Positions 8,338 through 16,494 are shown, counted from the first letter of the stretch. The stretch is DNA of 64,000 nucleotides from Aquimarina amphilecti (GCF_900109375.1 NZ_FOAB01000003.1:148830-212829), one strand, 5' to 3'. Made by a program: numbers and translations. Notes: generated from the sequence alone by a model not told the origin.

Positions 8338-9189
8338 ATGAAAAAGAAAATTTTATTACCAACGGATTTTTCTAAAAATGCTTGGAACGCTATAAGTTAT
8401 GCAATTGAATTATATAAAAATGAAGAGTGTGATTTTTATATTCTTAATGTATTTAATGCTACTGGCTATGCTTTAGAAAGTATGATGATTCCAGAACCTG
8501 GAGAAAAGATGTATGACGAAGCTAAGGAAAAATCAGAAAAAGGATTAGGAAGAATATTACAACGCCTTTCTTTTAGAGATGAATCCACAAATCACAAGTT
8601 TATTATGATTTCTCAATTCAATAGTTTACTAGAAAGCATCAAAGATATTGTAGATAAACAAGATATCGAAATGATCATCATGGGAACTAAAGGATCTACA
8701 AACGCAAGTGATATTATATACGGCAGTAATGCCATTCTGGTTATGGAGAAAATAAGAAACTGTCCAGTGATGACAATTCCTGAAAATACAATCTATAAAG
8801 AACCAAAAGAAATCGTATTCCCTACAGATTACAAAACACAAGTTAAGCGTAGAGAATTACAATATCTAATTGAAATTGCAAAAATCAGTAACGCAGCCAT
8901 TCGTTTTTTACACATTTCTGAAGAAGATATTTTGGATGAAGAACAAGTAAATAATCAAAATTTACTAAAAGAATATTTTGAACATATACCCCATACATTT
9001 CATACCCTACATAATGTAGATGTAAAAGGAGGACTCAGTGCTTTTGTAGAAAGTAGAAATAGTGATCTGATTACTTTTATAAACAGAAAACATTCTTTCT
9101 TTGGAAGTATATTTTCTAGACCTATGGTCAAAAATTTAGGATACTATTCCAAAGTACCAGTATTAGCATTACACGATATTAAAAATTAA
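8338..9189 (+). CDS. Universal stress protein, two UspA domains (USP6)
   Basis: A 283-aa USP with an intact first-domain signature (GTKGSTNASDIIYGSNA) followed by CPVMTIPE. The second domain is the most divergent of the six tandem copies: RKHSFFGSIFSRPMVKN, then VPVLAL in place of IPFLVIP. It is the last of the six consecutive USP genes and the first gene of a probable four-gene operon that continues to 11317. Confidence 0.9.
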   Translation: MKKKILLPTDFSKNAWNAISYAIELYKNEECDFYILNVFNATGYALESMMIPEPGEKMYDEAKEKSEKGLGRILQRLSFRDESTNHKFIMISQFNSLLESIKDIVDKQDIEMIIMGTKGSTNASDIIYGSNAILVMEKIRNCPVMTIPENTIYKEPKEIVFPTDYKTQVKRRELQYLIEIAKISNAAIRFLHISEEDILDEEQVNNQNLLKEYFEHIPHTFHTLHNVDVKGGLSAFVESRNSDLITFINRKHSFFGSIFSRPMVKNLGYYSKVPVLALHDIKN

Positions 9190-9201
9190 ACCAAATTGAT
9201 T

Positions 9202-9639
9202 ATGAAAAACATAGGAATATGGATGGATAAGGAAAAAGCTTATATCATCAACGTAAAAGAAAACAACGAAGAAATGACTACAATTTTTTCAGAAATAGAA
9301 GATTATCGAATTCATGGAGGTTCTGGAACTAAAATGAAAGGCGGACCTCAAGATGTTGTTCAGGATAGTAAATTCTTAGAACGCGAAAAACATCAATTCA
9401 AATCTTATTTTAAAAAGATCATTCCTATTATTAAGGATTCTGATAGTATTGTGATTTATGGGCCTGCTGAAGCTGGTGAAAAATTCAAAAAAGAACTAGA
9501 TGAAAATTATAATGATCTCAGCAAAAAAGTAAACGCAGTTATTAAATCTGATAGTTTAACTGAAAACCAAACGAAAGCTTTAATAAGAGATTATTTCAAA
9601 AAAAGTAAATCAAATTATAAAGCGATTAAGGAATTCTAA
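9202..9639 (+). CDS. Dom34/eRF1-like domain protein (translational-machinery family)
   Basis: A 145-aa soluble protein beginning MKNIGIWMDKEKAYIINV. Features I associate with a bacterial family related to the eRF1/Dom34 fold are IHGGSGTK, an ERE..QF..YFKKI helix, the block YGPAEAGEKFKKEL and the final LTENQTKALIRDYFKK. The equivalent proteins are often found beside usp and ribosome-hibernation genes. A role in rescuing or protecting idle ribosomes is possible but not shown by the sequence. I chose ATG at 9202 because the frame extends upstream only to a TTG at 9196. It starts 13 bases after USP6 and is probably co-transcribed with it. Confidence 0.65.
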   Translation: MKNIGIWMDKEKAYIINVKENNEEMTTIFSEIEDYRIHGGSGTKMKGGPQDVVQDSKFLEREKHQFKSYFKKIIPIIKDSDSIVIYGPAEAGEKFKKELDENYNDLSKKVNAVIKSDSLTENQTKALIRDYFKKSKSNYKAIKEF

Positions 9640-9672
9640 TAACTCGTGTCTTTTCACTTAAATATAAGACCT

Positions 9673-10344
9673 ATGAATACACTAAATAAACTATTCTTAA
9701 CAATCATAACTATAATTTTAATCAGTTGCTCATCCAGTGAACTCATAGAAGTTTGGAAAAACCCTGATATTGAAAGTTTTGAGGCTAACAAAGTATTGGT
9801 AATAGGAATGACCTCTGATATTGATGGAAGAAAAGTATTCGAAAAGAAGCTCACTGCAGCACTCAAAAAAAATGGAGTCACATCAGAAAAAAGCCTTGAC
9901 TTCTTCGAAAAATCATTTACCGACTCTCCAAAAACAGAAGAAGATCTAATGACTATGGAAGGTAAACTTTTGGAAGCAGGTTTTGATGCTATTTTATTAT
10001 CCAAAGTATTAGCTGTAGAAGATAGAGTAACCGTAGTTCAGGCTTATCGAAATATGGATAAAGATTTCAGAAATTTTAAAGATGATTACTATAAAAACCA
10101 AGACATTTACTATGAAGATGATTACTATGAAGAGTATGAAATCTATCACGTAGAAACATCTTTGTATTGTATATGTCCCGATAAAGAAAGAGAATTAATT
10201 TGGAAAGGATCCATTGACATTACTGAGCCTGAAAACGTAAAAAAGGCTGTTGGTGATTACGTAAAAGTGTTGATTTGGGCATTAAAAGGACAGAAATTAT
10301 TAATTATTGAAGAAGAAATTACCGATGAAAATATTGATCTATAG
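9673..10344 (+). CDS. Lipoprotein of unknown function
   Basis: A 223-aa protein with a signal sequence and lipobox (LISCSSS, modified Cys at about residue 18), followed by ELIEVWKNPD. It probably sits in the outer or inner membrane facing the periplasm. The middle contains an acidic, tyrosine-rich stretch (YYKNQDIYYEDDYYEEYEIY). The fold around VLVIGMTSDIDGRKVFEKKL resembles small DUF4136-like lipoproteins, but I cannot assign it with confidence. The frame extends upstream to a GTG at 9646; ATG 9673 is preferred because it gives a proper signal peptide. Its 3' end overlaps the dehydrogenase by 20 bases. Confidence 0.7.
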   Translation: MNTLNKLFLTIITIILISCSSSELIEVWKNPDIESFEANKVLVIGMTSDIDGRKVFEKKLTAALKKNGVTSEKSLDFFEKSFTDSPKTEEDLMTMEGKLLEAGFDAILLSKVLAVEDRVTVVQAYRNMDKDFRNFKDDYYKNQDIYYEDDYYEEYEIYHVETSLYCICPDKERELIWKGSIDITEPENVKKAVGDYVKVLIWALKGQKLLIIEEEITDENIDL

Positions 10345-11317
10345 TGCTAAAGATTTTGAAATACCTTTTCTTGAAAAAGCAAACAAAGATATTCATCAGA
10401 TAAAATACATCCCAGAAAGACTTACTTCTAAAACGGCTATGATGGCTCTAGGTTTTGATGCAGTCTCTATTTTTTCTGCAGATGATGCTTCTTCAAAAAC
10501 ACTACGGTTATTAAAAGAATTTGGAGTCAAATATATTACTTTACGATCTGCCGGTTATGATAACATACATCTAAAAATTGCGCAAGAATTAGGTTTTAAA
10601 GTTGCTAATACTCCAGATTATTCACCTCACGCAATTGCAGAGCACGCAATGGCACTATTATTAGCGTTAAATCGTAAACTAATTATATCAAATCAACAAT
10701 TCAATGATTACAATTTTTCCCTTAGTAATTTAATTGGGTTTGATCTCAATAATAAAACCGTTGGTATTATAGGAACTGGTAGAATTGGAAAAGTAATTGG
10801 AAAAATATTAAGAGGATTTGGTTGTAATGTAATTGCAACTGATATTTATGAGGATATCGATTTTGCCAAAACAAACAATATTCAATATGTATCATTAGAG
10901 AATTTATGTCAACAATCTGACATTATTATGTTAAGCATGCCTCTTAACTCAAAAACTCATTATATGATTAATGCAGATCTTATACATCTAATGAAAAGAG
11001 AGGTATATATCATAAATATTTCTAGAGGGGCTGTTGTAAATACTTTAGAACTCATAGAAGCCTTACAATGGAATAGAATTGCTGCATACGGATCCGATGT
11101 ATATGAATATGAACATGATTTATTTTTCTATGATCATTCTAAAGACAAACCAGATGACTCATTATTAAAACAATTAATAGATTTACCCAATGTTTTAATA
11201 ACTCCGCATCAAGCATTTGCAACAACCGAAGCATTAACCAACATTGCAGAAACTACTTTTTATAACATCAATTGTTGGCAACAAAACATGGTTTCTAAAA
11301 ATGAACTTATACCCTAA
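10325..11317 (+). CDS. D-2-hydroxyacid dehydrogenase (D-lactate dehydrogenase type)
   Basis: A 330-aa NAD-dependent enzyme of the D-isomer-specific 2-hydroxyacid dehydrogenase family, which interconverts a 2-keto acid and its D-hydroxy acid. Visible features are the nucleotide-binding loop GTGRIGKVIG, substrate-binding SAGYDNI, the catalytic Arg in ISRGAVVNT, the Glu in YEYEHDLFF and the catalytic His in TPHQAFAT. The layout with DVYEYE and a long C-terminal loop matches the LdhA subgroup, which reoxidises NADH during fermentation. I chose ATG 10325, which overlaps the lipoprotein gene. Membership in a USP operon behind an FNR-like dyad fits an oxygen-limited role. It ends one base before the convergent YeeE gene. 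Confidence 0.85.
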   Translation: MKILIYSAKDFEIPFLEKANKDIHQIKYIPERLTSKTAMMALGFDAVSIFSADDASSKTLRLLKEFGVKYITLRSAGYDNIHLKIAQELGFKVANTPDYSPHAIAEHAMALLLALNRKLIISNQQFNDYNFSLSNLIGFDLNNKTVGIIGTGRIGKVIGKILRGFGCNVIATDIYEDIDFAKTNNIQYVSLENLCQQSDIIMLSMPLNSKTHYMINADLIHLMKREVYIINISRGAVVNTLELIEALQWNRIAAYGSDVYEYEHDLFFYDHSKDKPDDSLLKQLIDLPNVLITPHQAFATTEALTNIAETTFYNINCWQQNMVSKNELIP

Positions 11318-11731
11318 TTAATGAGGTAACTTATCTCTAAATAACCCATACAAAAATGTCCCTAAGATGGAAGCTATGATCACTATTACAATTGGTAAAT
11401 ACCCTGCACCTAACAAAACGAACATTGGTCCTGGACAAGCTCCAGCTAACGCCCAACCTAGACCAAAAATAATCCCTCCTATCATATAACGATAAAAACT
11501 TTTTTCTTTTGATAGAATAACTATTTTATCTCCAAAAAAAGATCTCACTTTATATCTTTTAATAAATTGAACGATAACAATACCAAGTCCTACAGCGGAT
11601 CCTATGATACCATACATATGAAACGATCCAAATTGAAACATTTCATAAATTCTAAACCACGAAGCAGCTTCTGATTTAAACAAAACAATTCCAAAAAAAA
11701 CACCAATTACTAAATATACAACTGTACGCAT
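11318..11731 (-). CDS. YeeE/YedE-type sulfur transporter subunit (DUF6691-like)
   Basis: A 137-aa membrane protein with about four hydrophobic helices. The conserved GLGWALAGACPGPMF segment contains the cysteine that in this family is associated with thiosulfate or sulfur-compound passage. It is the second half of a split YeeE/YedE system; the partner ends four bases upstream. The two probably function together as an inner-membrane importer of thiosulfate or a related reduced sulfur species, feeding the rhodanese and persulfide dioxygenase encoded nearby. The gene is convergent and abuts the dehydrogenase gene. Confidence 0.85.
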   Translation of the reverse strand: MRTVVYLVIGVFFGIVLFKSEAASWFRIYEMFQFGSFHMYGIIGSAVGLGIVIVQFIKRYKVRSFFGDKIVILSKEKSFYRYMIGGIIFGLGWALAGACPGPMFVLLGAGYLPIVIVIIASILGTFLYGLFRDKLPH

Positions 11732-11735
11732 ATGC

Positions 11736-12293
11736 TTAAAATAATAAAGGAAAAATTAAATGAATCATCACCAAACCACCAATAAAGAAACCAACAACAG
11801 CAATAAGTGATGGTATTTGTAAATTACTTAAACCCGAAATCGCATGACCAGATGTACAACCTCCTGCATAGCGAGCACCAAAACCCACTAATATTCCACC
11901 AATCACAAGAATAATTATTGTTTTTGGAGTCATTAGAACCTGATCAGAAAATAACATACTTGGTATGTAACTTTCTCCAGCATCCGCAAAACCTTTTGCT
12001 TGAAGATCTTTTACTACATTAGCATTCAGATTTACTTTAGTATCAAAAGACAAGTAATTTTCTGCAATAAAACCACCTATAACTATCCCAAAAACTACCA
12101 CAAGATTCCATCGTTGAGATTTCCAATCAAATTTAAAAAAATCAGCTGTTTTACCTGCTCCGCAAATAGCACACATTGTTCTTAGATTGGATGATACCCC
12201 AAATTTTTTACCCATCATAAGCAACAAAAACATTACCAATGATATCAATGGTCCTGACACATACCAAGGCCATGGTTCATATAACCAATTCAT
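11736..12293 (-). CDS. YeeE/YedE thiosulfate transporter family protein
   Basis: A 185-aa membrane protein with about four or five helices. It carries the family signature RYAGGCTSGHAISGL (key Cys and Gly residues), plus a second Cys pair, CAICGAG, near residue 42. Together with the downstream 137-aa subunit it corresponds to a split YeeE transporter for thiosulfate-type sulfur. A perfect GTAAC-N4-GTTAC dyad lies 54-67 bases upstream of the start, placing the pair in the same predicted regulon as the cstB-like and tauE-like genes. Confidence 0.88.
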   Translation of the reverse strand: MNWLYEPWPWYVSGPLISLVMFLLLMMGKKFGVSSNLRTMCAICGAGKTADFFKFDWKSQRWNLVVVFGIVIGGFIAENYLSFDTKVNLNANVVKDLQAKGFADAGESYIPSMLFSDQVLMTPKTIIILVIGGILVGFGARYAGGCTSGHAISGLSNLQIPSLIAVVGFFIGGLVMIHLIFPLLF

Positions 12294-12346
12294 TCTTTTA
12301 CAAATTATATTTTAGTGCAATAACTTACATTTTTTAGTTAGAATCA

Positions 12347-12360
12347 GTAACCTAAGTTAC
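12347..12360 (-). promoter_or_regulatory. GTAAC-N4-GTTAC dyad upstream of the YeeE pair
   Basis: A perfect dyad (centre 12353.5) in the gap between the methyltransferase-like gene and yeeE. Unlike the other sites, the expected -7 position (12324-12317) reads GTTATTGC, a poor match to TAnnTTTG, so the promoter here is weak, displaced or of a different type. Confidence 0.6.
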
Positions 12361-12385
12361 ACAAGAGTGCTTTTGAAATAATAAA

Positions 12386-12841
12386 TCAAAATATTCTTGG
12401 AAAGAAACGACCTGTAGTCGCTTTGTATACTTTATATTCCTCAAAAAATTCTTGTAACTTTTCTTCTTCGTATTTAGTTTTGAAATAAAAAAGCATATAA
12501 ATAGTGGTAGCTATAATTAATTTAAAAAAGGAACCTATATAAAGTCCGTATCCAAATACAACACATAATATTCCTGCATATATAGGATGTCTTATAAATT
12601 TATATAGACCAGTTTTAACTAATTTTGAATTTAATTTAGGAGTAGGAAAAGGTGATAGATTTTTATTTAACTGTAATAAAGAAATGAATACAATCAAAAC
12701 ACCCAATACAAACGTAAATAAACCTATTCGATTTATAAATGGCAACCAACCAATACTTACTATTTTTACATCAATTACGTACACAAAAAACAGTATAAAC
12801 TGTACTAAAACGAAAAGAAAATCATTGTTTTCTAATTTCAT
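12386..12841 (-). CDS. Isoprenylcysteine methyltransferase-like (ICMT/PEMT) membrane protein
   Basis: A 151-aa protein with about four membrane helices. The C-terminal half carries the family motif FIRHPIYAGIL, followed by a YEEEKLQEFF..Y..Y segment typical of the phospholipid methyltransferase/ICMT superfamily, which uses SAM to methylate a lipid or thiol at the membrane. The substrate is not predictable. It sits between the DUF2892 gene, from which it is separated by a terminator, and the YeeE pair. Proteins of this superfamily are often found in sulfur or NO-related loci in Bacteroidota, but here linkage is the only evidence. Confidence 0.75.
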   Translation of the reverse strand: MKLENNDFLFVLVQFILFFVYVIDVKIVSIGWLPFINRIGLFTFVLGVLIVFISLLQLNKNLSPFPTPKLNSKLVKTGLYKFIRHPIYAGILCVVFGYGLYIGSFFKLIIATTIYMLFYFKTKYEEEKLQEFFEEYKVYKATTGRFFPRIF

Positions 12842-12868
12842 AATTTAAAAAAATAGATTCGTATCTAA

Positions 12869-12897
12869 AAACCTGTCATCATCTAAATGACAGGTTT
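12869..12897 (-). terminator. Intrinsic terminator after the DUF2892 gene
   Basis: An 11-bp stem (12869-12879 with 12887-12897), 7-base loop, followed on the minus strand by a T run. It separates the DUF2892 transcript from the ICMT-like gene. Confidence 0.75.
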
Positions 12898-12920
12898 ATA
12901 AGCAACATCATTAATTAAGT

Positions 12921-13127
12921 TTAGTTCTTTACTTTACAGGTATTTAAACCTACCAGTGAGTATAAAGGGCAAAAACTAACAAAACCAGTTACAGCAAATA
13001 TTCCTGCTAATCCCAATAAAACATATGCAACGGTACCGTGTATAATGTTAAAATAATAAAGTAGCGCAATTGTAATAGCGACAATCAATCTCAAAATGCG
13101 ATCTGCATTTCCCATGTTCTTTTTCAT
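12921..13127 (-). CDS. DUF2892 (YgaP transmembrane-like) membrane protein
   Basis: A 68-aa protein starting MKKNMGNADRILR with two hydrophobic helices separated by a short turn and ending CPLYSLVGLNTCK. The opening N-x-G-x-x-D-R-x-x-R and the closing CP-x-Y are the DUF2892 signature. This is the membrane domain found fused to rhodanese in YgaP and present as a stand-alone protein beside sulfur-handling genes. I chose the start at 13127 because the N-terminal motif begins there; an in-frame ATG 36 bases upstream would add an unrelated leader. It is transcribed from the GTAAC-type promoter at 13312-13269. Confidence 0.85.
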   Translation of the reverse strand: MKKNMGNADRILRLIVAITIALLYYFNIIHGTVAYVLLGLAGIFAVTGFVSFCPLYSLVGLNTCKVKN

Positions 13128-13143
13128 AGTATATAATATAAAA

Positions 13144-13242
13144 TTAAGTTTTAAAAAATTCAATAAGAAGAACTATTATTGTAGTAATGCTTATACATAA
13201 TAAACAGACTATTAAAAATTTCATCTCCTTACGCATTTTCAT
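13144..13242 (-). CDS. Putative 32-aa single-helix membrane micro-protein
   Basis: The frame reads MKMRKEMKFLIVCLLCISIT, then TIIVLLIEFFKT: a short positive N-terminus followed by one hydrophobic helix. It lies directly downstream of the predicted promoter (-7 element 13276-13269) and 16 bases upstream of the DUF2892 start, so it would be the first gene of that transcript. Length and composition are compatible with a small membrane subunit, but an untranslated leader is also possible. Confidence 0.4.
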   Translation of the reverse strand: MKMRKEMKFLIVCLLCISITTIIVLLIEFFKT

Positions 13243-13268
13243 CTTCAATATTTTGGGTTATTGATGAA

Positions 13269-13312
13269 CAAATTTATCTTAGAAGAAGAATAAAAACTGT
13301 GACAAATGTTAC
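13269..13312 (-). promoter_or_regulatory. GTAAC-type dyad and -7 element upstream of DUF2892
   Basis: The dyad reads GTGAC-AAAT-GTTAC on the plus strand (13299-13312, centre 13305.5; one mismatch). On the minus strand TAAATTTG, a full match to TAnnTTTG, starts at 13276, 29.5 bp from the centre. Confidence 0.72.
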
Positions 13313-13327
13313 AACTACATAAATTTT

Positions 13328-13930
13328 ATGATGACCATTCAAAATTTAAGATCAAGACTAGGTAATATCGACATCTACTTATTAGACCAAATACTAAAAG
13401 ATAGATATTCCCAAAATGATAAGATCTTAGATGCAGGATGCGGAAGTGGCAGAAATATACATTGGTTTTATGAAAATAAGTTCGACATCTATGCTGTGGA
13501 TCGAGAAATTGAGCAAATAGCATTCATCAAAAGTATATACCCCAACTGGAGCGACAAGTTTAGTGTATCTTCCTTAGATAAATTAAAATATGAAAATGAT
13601 TTTTTTGATCATATTATTTGCAGTGCAGTACTACACTTTGCTTCTAGTACAGATCACTTCAATTCCATGTTTTCAGAGCTTATACGTGTCTTAAAACCAT
13701 CAGGAACTTTATTTATAAGAATGACTTCTGATATTGGAGTAAAAGATAAGATATCTCATATACATCAGGGTGTATACAGATTAGGAGATGAATCTGATCG
13801 ATTCTTGCTAACACAAGAGTTGCTCTCTTCTATCATGCAAAATCATGGGCTATCATTTTTAGAACCCTTAAAATCCACTAACGTACATGATCTAAGATCT
13901 ATGTCTACGCTAGTACTTCAGAAGGTTTAA
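13328..13930 (+). CDS. Class I SAM-dependent methyltransferase
   Basis: A 200-aa cytoplasmic protein with the Rossmann-type SAM-binding motif I KILDAGCGSGRN at about residues 35-46, an acidic motif II residue in YAVDREI, the post-motif segment DHIICSAVLHF and LIRVLKPSGTLFIRM. The arrangement resembles TehB-like methyltransferases, including thiol/oxyanion methylases, but the substrate cannot be read from the sequence. The start is ATGATG at 13328. Its 3' end overlaps the convergent Crp/Fnr gene by four bases. Confidence 0.85.
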   Translation: MMTIQNLRSRLGNIDIYLLDQILKDRYSQNDKILDAGCGSGRNIHWFYENKFDIYAVDREIEQIAFIKSIYPNWSDKFSVSSLDKLKYENDFFDHIICSAVLHFASSTDHFNSMFSELIRVLKPSGTLFIRMTSDIGVKDKISHIHQGVYRLGDESDRFLLTQELLSSIMQNHGLSFLEPLKSTNVHDLRSMSTLVLQKV

Positions 13931-14571
13931 GTTAGATCAATCAGTTCTATCTCACCTTGTTTTAAAAATATATGACCTTCTTGCTCTAATTTTTTAAGTA
14001 ATCTAGATATTACTTCTCTAGAAGACCCTAGATCATGCGCAATATGTTGATGCGTCGTATTAAGAACATTTCGCCCTTTTAACTTGGCTTCTTTTTTTAA
14101 ATACTCTAATAATCGCTTATCCTTATTAGAAAATGTCAATATTTCTATAACATCTAATAATTCTTCGAACTTAAGGTTAAAAAGATCATAAATAAATTCA
14201 TTCCATTTCGGATACTTTTTTGCGATTACTAGTGCTTTATCTGCTGGTATGACTACCACTTCAGAGTCTTCTTCAATCACCGCTTTTACCTGACTTTCTT
14301 GATTACGAATTAAAGTAGTAACTGACATTACACAACTTTCTCCTGGCTGTATATAATACAATAAAACCTCGTTTCCATTAATCGGTTCTTCTTTAAATAC
14401 TTTTGCTAAACCCGATATCAATAGTGGGATGACTTTAATATACGCGCCTTGTCTAAGTATAACCGTGCCAGCCTCAAATTTATGAATACTACTAATTGCT
14501 ACAAGCTCTTTCTTTAAATCTGGCATTGTAGTCAATTTTGGAAAATAAGTGTCTAAAACTTCAGAAATCAA
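13927..14571 (-). CDS. Crp/Fnr-family regulator A (FNR-type recognition helix)
   Basis: A 214-aa regulator with an N-terminal cyclic-nucleotide-binding-like beta barrel (residues about 25-120), a long dimerisation helix and a C-terminal winged helix. It has no N-terminal cysteine cluster and only one Cys, in GESCVMS, so it is not an iron-sulfur FNR of the E. coli kind. The recognition helix reads SSREVISRLLKKLE, with Glu186, Ser189 and Arg190 at the positions of FNR Glu209/Ser212/Arg213, predicting a TGA-containing half-site. That matches the sites upstream of the USP genes rather than the sulfur genes beside it. The gene lies 47 bases downstream of the secreted rhodanese and is probably in the cstB-like operon. 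Confidence 0.88.
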   Translation of the reverse strand: MISEVLDTYFPKLTTMPDLKKELVAISSIHKFEAGTVILRQGAYIKVIPLLISGLAKVFKEEPINGNEVLLYYIQPGESCVMSVTTLIRNQESQVKAVIEEDSEVVVIPADKALVIAKKYPKWNEFIYDLFNLKFEELLDVIEILTFSNKDKRLLEYLKKEAKLKGRNVLNTTHQHIAHDLGSSREVISRLLKKLEQEGHIFLKQGEIELIDLT

Positions 14572-14618
14572 CGGTTTTATTTTTTACTAATTTAATCAAT
14601 AATTGATTCTATATTATA

Positions 14619-15059
14619 TCATTTTTCTGAATATGAACTCCAAGCTTTATAACCACCCTTAAAATCATATACTTCATTAAAACCTAGTTTAACTAATAAT
14701 TTAGCAGCGCGATGACTTCTCCAACCAGAATAGCAATAAATATATACTGGTTTTTTTTTATTTAGTTTTTGAAATTCTGAAACAAATTTTTCTCTATTCG
14801 CAATACTTATATTTATTGCATCATCTATATAACCATTCTTGTACTCCTCTGCAGTACGTATGTCAACAAATTGCACATTCTTACCAATTACTTTTTTTCC
14901 AATTACATTGACACCAACAATCTTTATTGAATTGATTTGTTTAGTAGAAGAATTTCTAAAATAATCCTGAGAAAAACCAAAAAAGATGTTTCCTAAAATT
15001 AATAAAAAAGTTATATAATATTTTAAAGATATTATTTCAAATCTTACTACATCTTTCAT
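14619..15059 (-). CDS. Exported single-domain rhodanese
   Basis: A 146-aa protein with a hydrophobic N-terminal export segment (about residues 13-32, YYITFLLILGNIFFGFS) followed by one rhodanese domain. It has the expected VDIRTAEEYKNGYIDDAINI and an active-site loop C-Y-S-G-W-R with Cys109, so sulfurtransferase activity is likely, probably in the periplasm. It lies three bases downstream of the MBL-rhodanese gene and upstream of regulator A, consistent with one operon. Confidence 0.88.
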   Translation of the reverse strand: MKDVVRFEIISLKYYITFLLILGNIFFGFSQDYFRNSSTKQINSIKIVGVNVIGKKVIGKNVQFVDIRTAEEYKNGYIDDAINISIANREKFVSEFQKLNKKKPVYIYCYSGWRSHRAAKLLVKLGFNEVYDFKGGYKAWSSYSEK

Positions 15060-15062
15060 GAA

Positions 15063-16475
15063 TTATTTTAAGGTGGTTGGACATACGTAATCTGTCGTTT
15101 CTAAACCAGTTTCCTTAATAGCAGCAAAACCACCAGCAACATCTATAAGATTATGAATACCTCTACTCTTTAAGATGGAAGCAGCAATAACAGATCGATA
15201 TCCTCCTGCACAATGTATATAAGCCATTTTATCCTCTACAAAATAATGCATATAATCATTGATAAAATCTAATGGCGAATTTTTTGCATTCTCCAAGTGT
15301 TCGGCAGCAAATTCACTCTCTTTTCTTACATCAAAAACATGTACTTCTTCTGTTTTCATAATGTTTTTAAGCTGCATCGCTGATATTGATGATATTGTAT
15401 CAACTTCTTTTTTAGCTTCTTTCCAAGCTTCAACTCCTCCTTCTAAATATCCTAAAGTACCATCAAAACCTACACGAGATAATCGAGTAATCGTTTCCTC
15501 TTCTCTACCTATTGGTGCTACTAATAAAATTGGCTGCTGCACATCTGCTATCAAAGTACCTACCCAAGGAGCAAAACTACCATCTATTCCAATAAATATA
15601 GATCTTGGGATATGAGCTTTTACATATTCGTTTTGATGTCTAACATCTAATACAATCGCACCGGTTTCATTAGCCAACATCTCGAAATCTTCTGGAGACA
15701 ATGGTCTTATTCCTCTTTCTAATACCTCATCTATATCTTCATATCCTTCTTTGTTAAGTTTAACATTTAAAGGGAAATACTTTGGTGGAGGTAACAATCC
15801 TTCAGTAACTTCGTTTACAAATTCTTCTTTAGTCATATCTGCTCGCAATGCATAATTCACTTTCTTCTGATTACCTAAAGTATCAACCGTTTCTTTCATC
15901 ATATTTTTACCACAAGCGGAACCTGCTCCATGTGCTGGGTATACAATTATATCATCATTTAATGGCATAATCTTATTTCGTAAACTTTCAAATAACGTTT
16001 CTGCCAATTCTTCTTGCGTAAGGTGAGCAGCTTTCTGAGCCAAATCCGGACGTCCAACATCTCCAAGAAATAAAGTATCTCCACTAAAAATGGCATGATC
16101 TTTACCGTTTTTATCCCGTAATAAATATGTAGTACTTTCCATCGTGTGGCCTGGAGTATGTAGTGCTATAATAGTTATATTTCCTAATTTAAACTCTTGT
16201 TCGTCACTAGCAATAATAGCTTCAAAAGAAGGATTCGCATTTGGTCCATAAATGATCTTCGCACCTGTTTCTTTAGCGAGTGTTACATGTCCGCTCACAA
16301 AATCCGCATGAAAATGTGTCTCAAAAACATATTTAATTATTGCTTTGTCATTTTTAGCTCTTTCTATATAAGGCTTTACTTCTCTTAACGGATCTATAAT
16401 TGCAACTTCACCTTCACTTTCAATATAGTATGCTCCTTGTGCTAGACACCCAGTATATATTTGTTCTATCTTCAT
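15063..16475 (-). CDS. CstB-like persulfide dioxygenase/rhodanese fusion
   Basis: A 470-aa three-part protein. Residues 1-225 form a metallo-beta-lactamase-fold persulfide dioxygenase domain (H54-F-H56-A-D58, HTPGHT, SGDTLFLGDVGRPDL, YPAHG). Residues about 255-360 form a rhodanese-like domain whose active-site loop reads APIGREEE, with no cysteine, so it is a pseudo-domain. Residues about 365-460 form a second rhodanese domain with Cys422 in HCAGGYRS. This is the architecture of CstB, which oxidises low-molecular-weight persulfides and transfers the sulfur to make thiosulfate. It is the first gene of an operon with the exported rhodanese and probably regulator A, and has a perfect GTAAC dyad promoter. 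Confidence 0.92.
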   Translation of the reverse strand: MKIEQIYTGCLAQGAYYIESEGEVAIIDPLREVKPYIERAKNDKAIIKYVFETHFHADFVSGHVTLAKETGAKIIYGPNANPSFEAIIASDEQEFKLGNITIIALHTPGHTMESTTYLLRDKNGKDHAIFSGDTLFLGDVGRPDLAQKAAHLTQEELAETLFESLRNKIMPLNDDIIVYPAHGAGSACGKNMMKETVDTLGNQKKVNYALRADMTKEEFVNEVTEGLLPPPKYFPLNVKLNKEGYEDIDEVLERGIRPLSPEDFEMLANETGAIVLDVRHQNEYVKAHIPRSIFIGIDGSFAPWVGTLIADVQQPILLVAPIGREEETITRLSRVGFDGTLGYLEGGVEAWKEAKKEVDTISSISAMQLKNIMKTEEVHVFDVRKESEFAAEHLENAKNSPLDFINDYMHYFVEDKMAYIHCAGGYRSVIAASILKSRGIHNLIDVAGGFAAIKETGLETTDYVCPTTLK

Positions 16476-16494
16476 TTGTTCTATTTTTTATTTT

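Noticed and set aside
9196..9201. TTG start for the Dom34-like protein
   Set aside because: The ATG six bases downstream matches the family N-terminus MKNIG.
13305..13335. GTAAC-type dyad at 13299 as a site for the plus-strand methyltransferase
   Set aside because: The matching -7 position on the plus strand would fall on the start codon at 13328-13335. The minus-strand TAAATTTG fits instead.
14594..14608. AATCA..TGATT palindrome upstream of regulator A as a third binding site
   Set aside because: The half-sites are in the opposite orientation with a five-base spacer, and no -7 element lies at the fixed distance.
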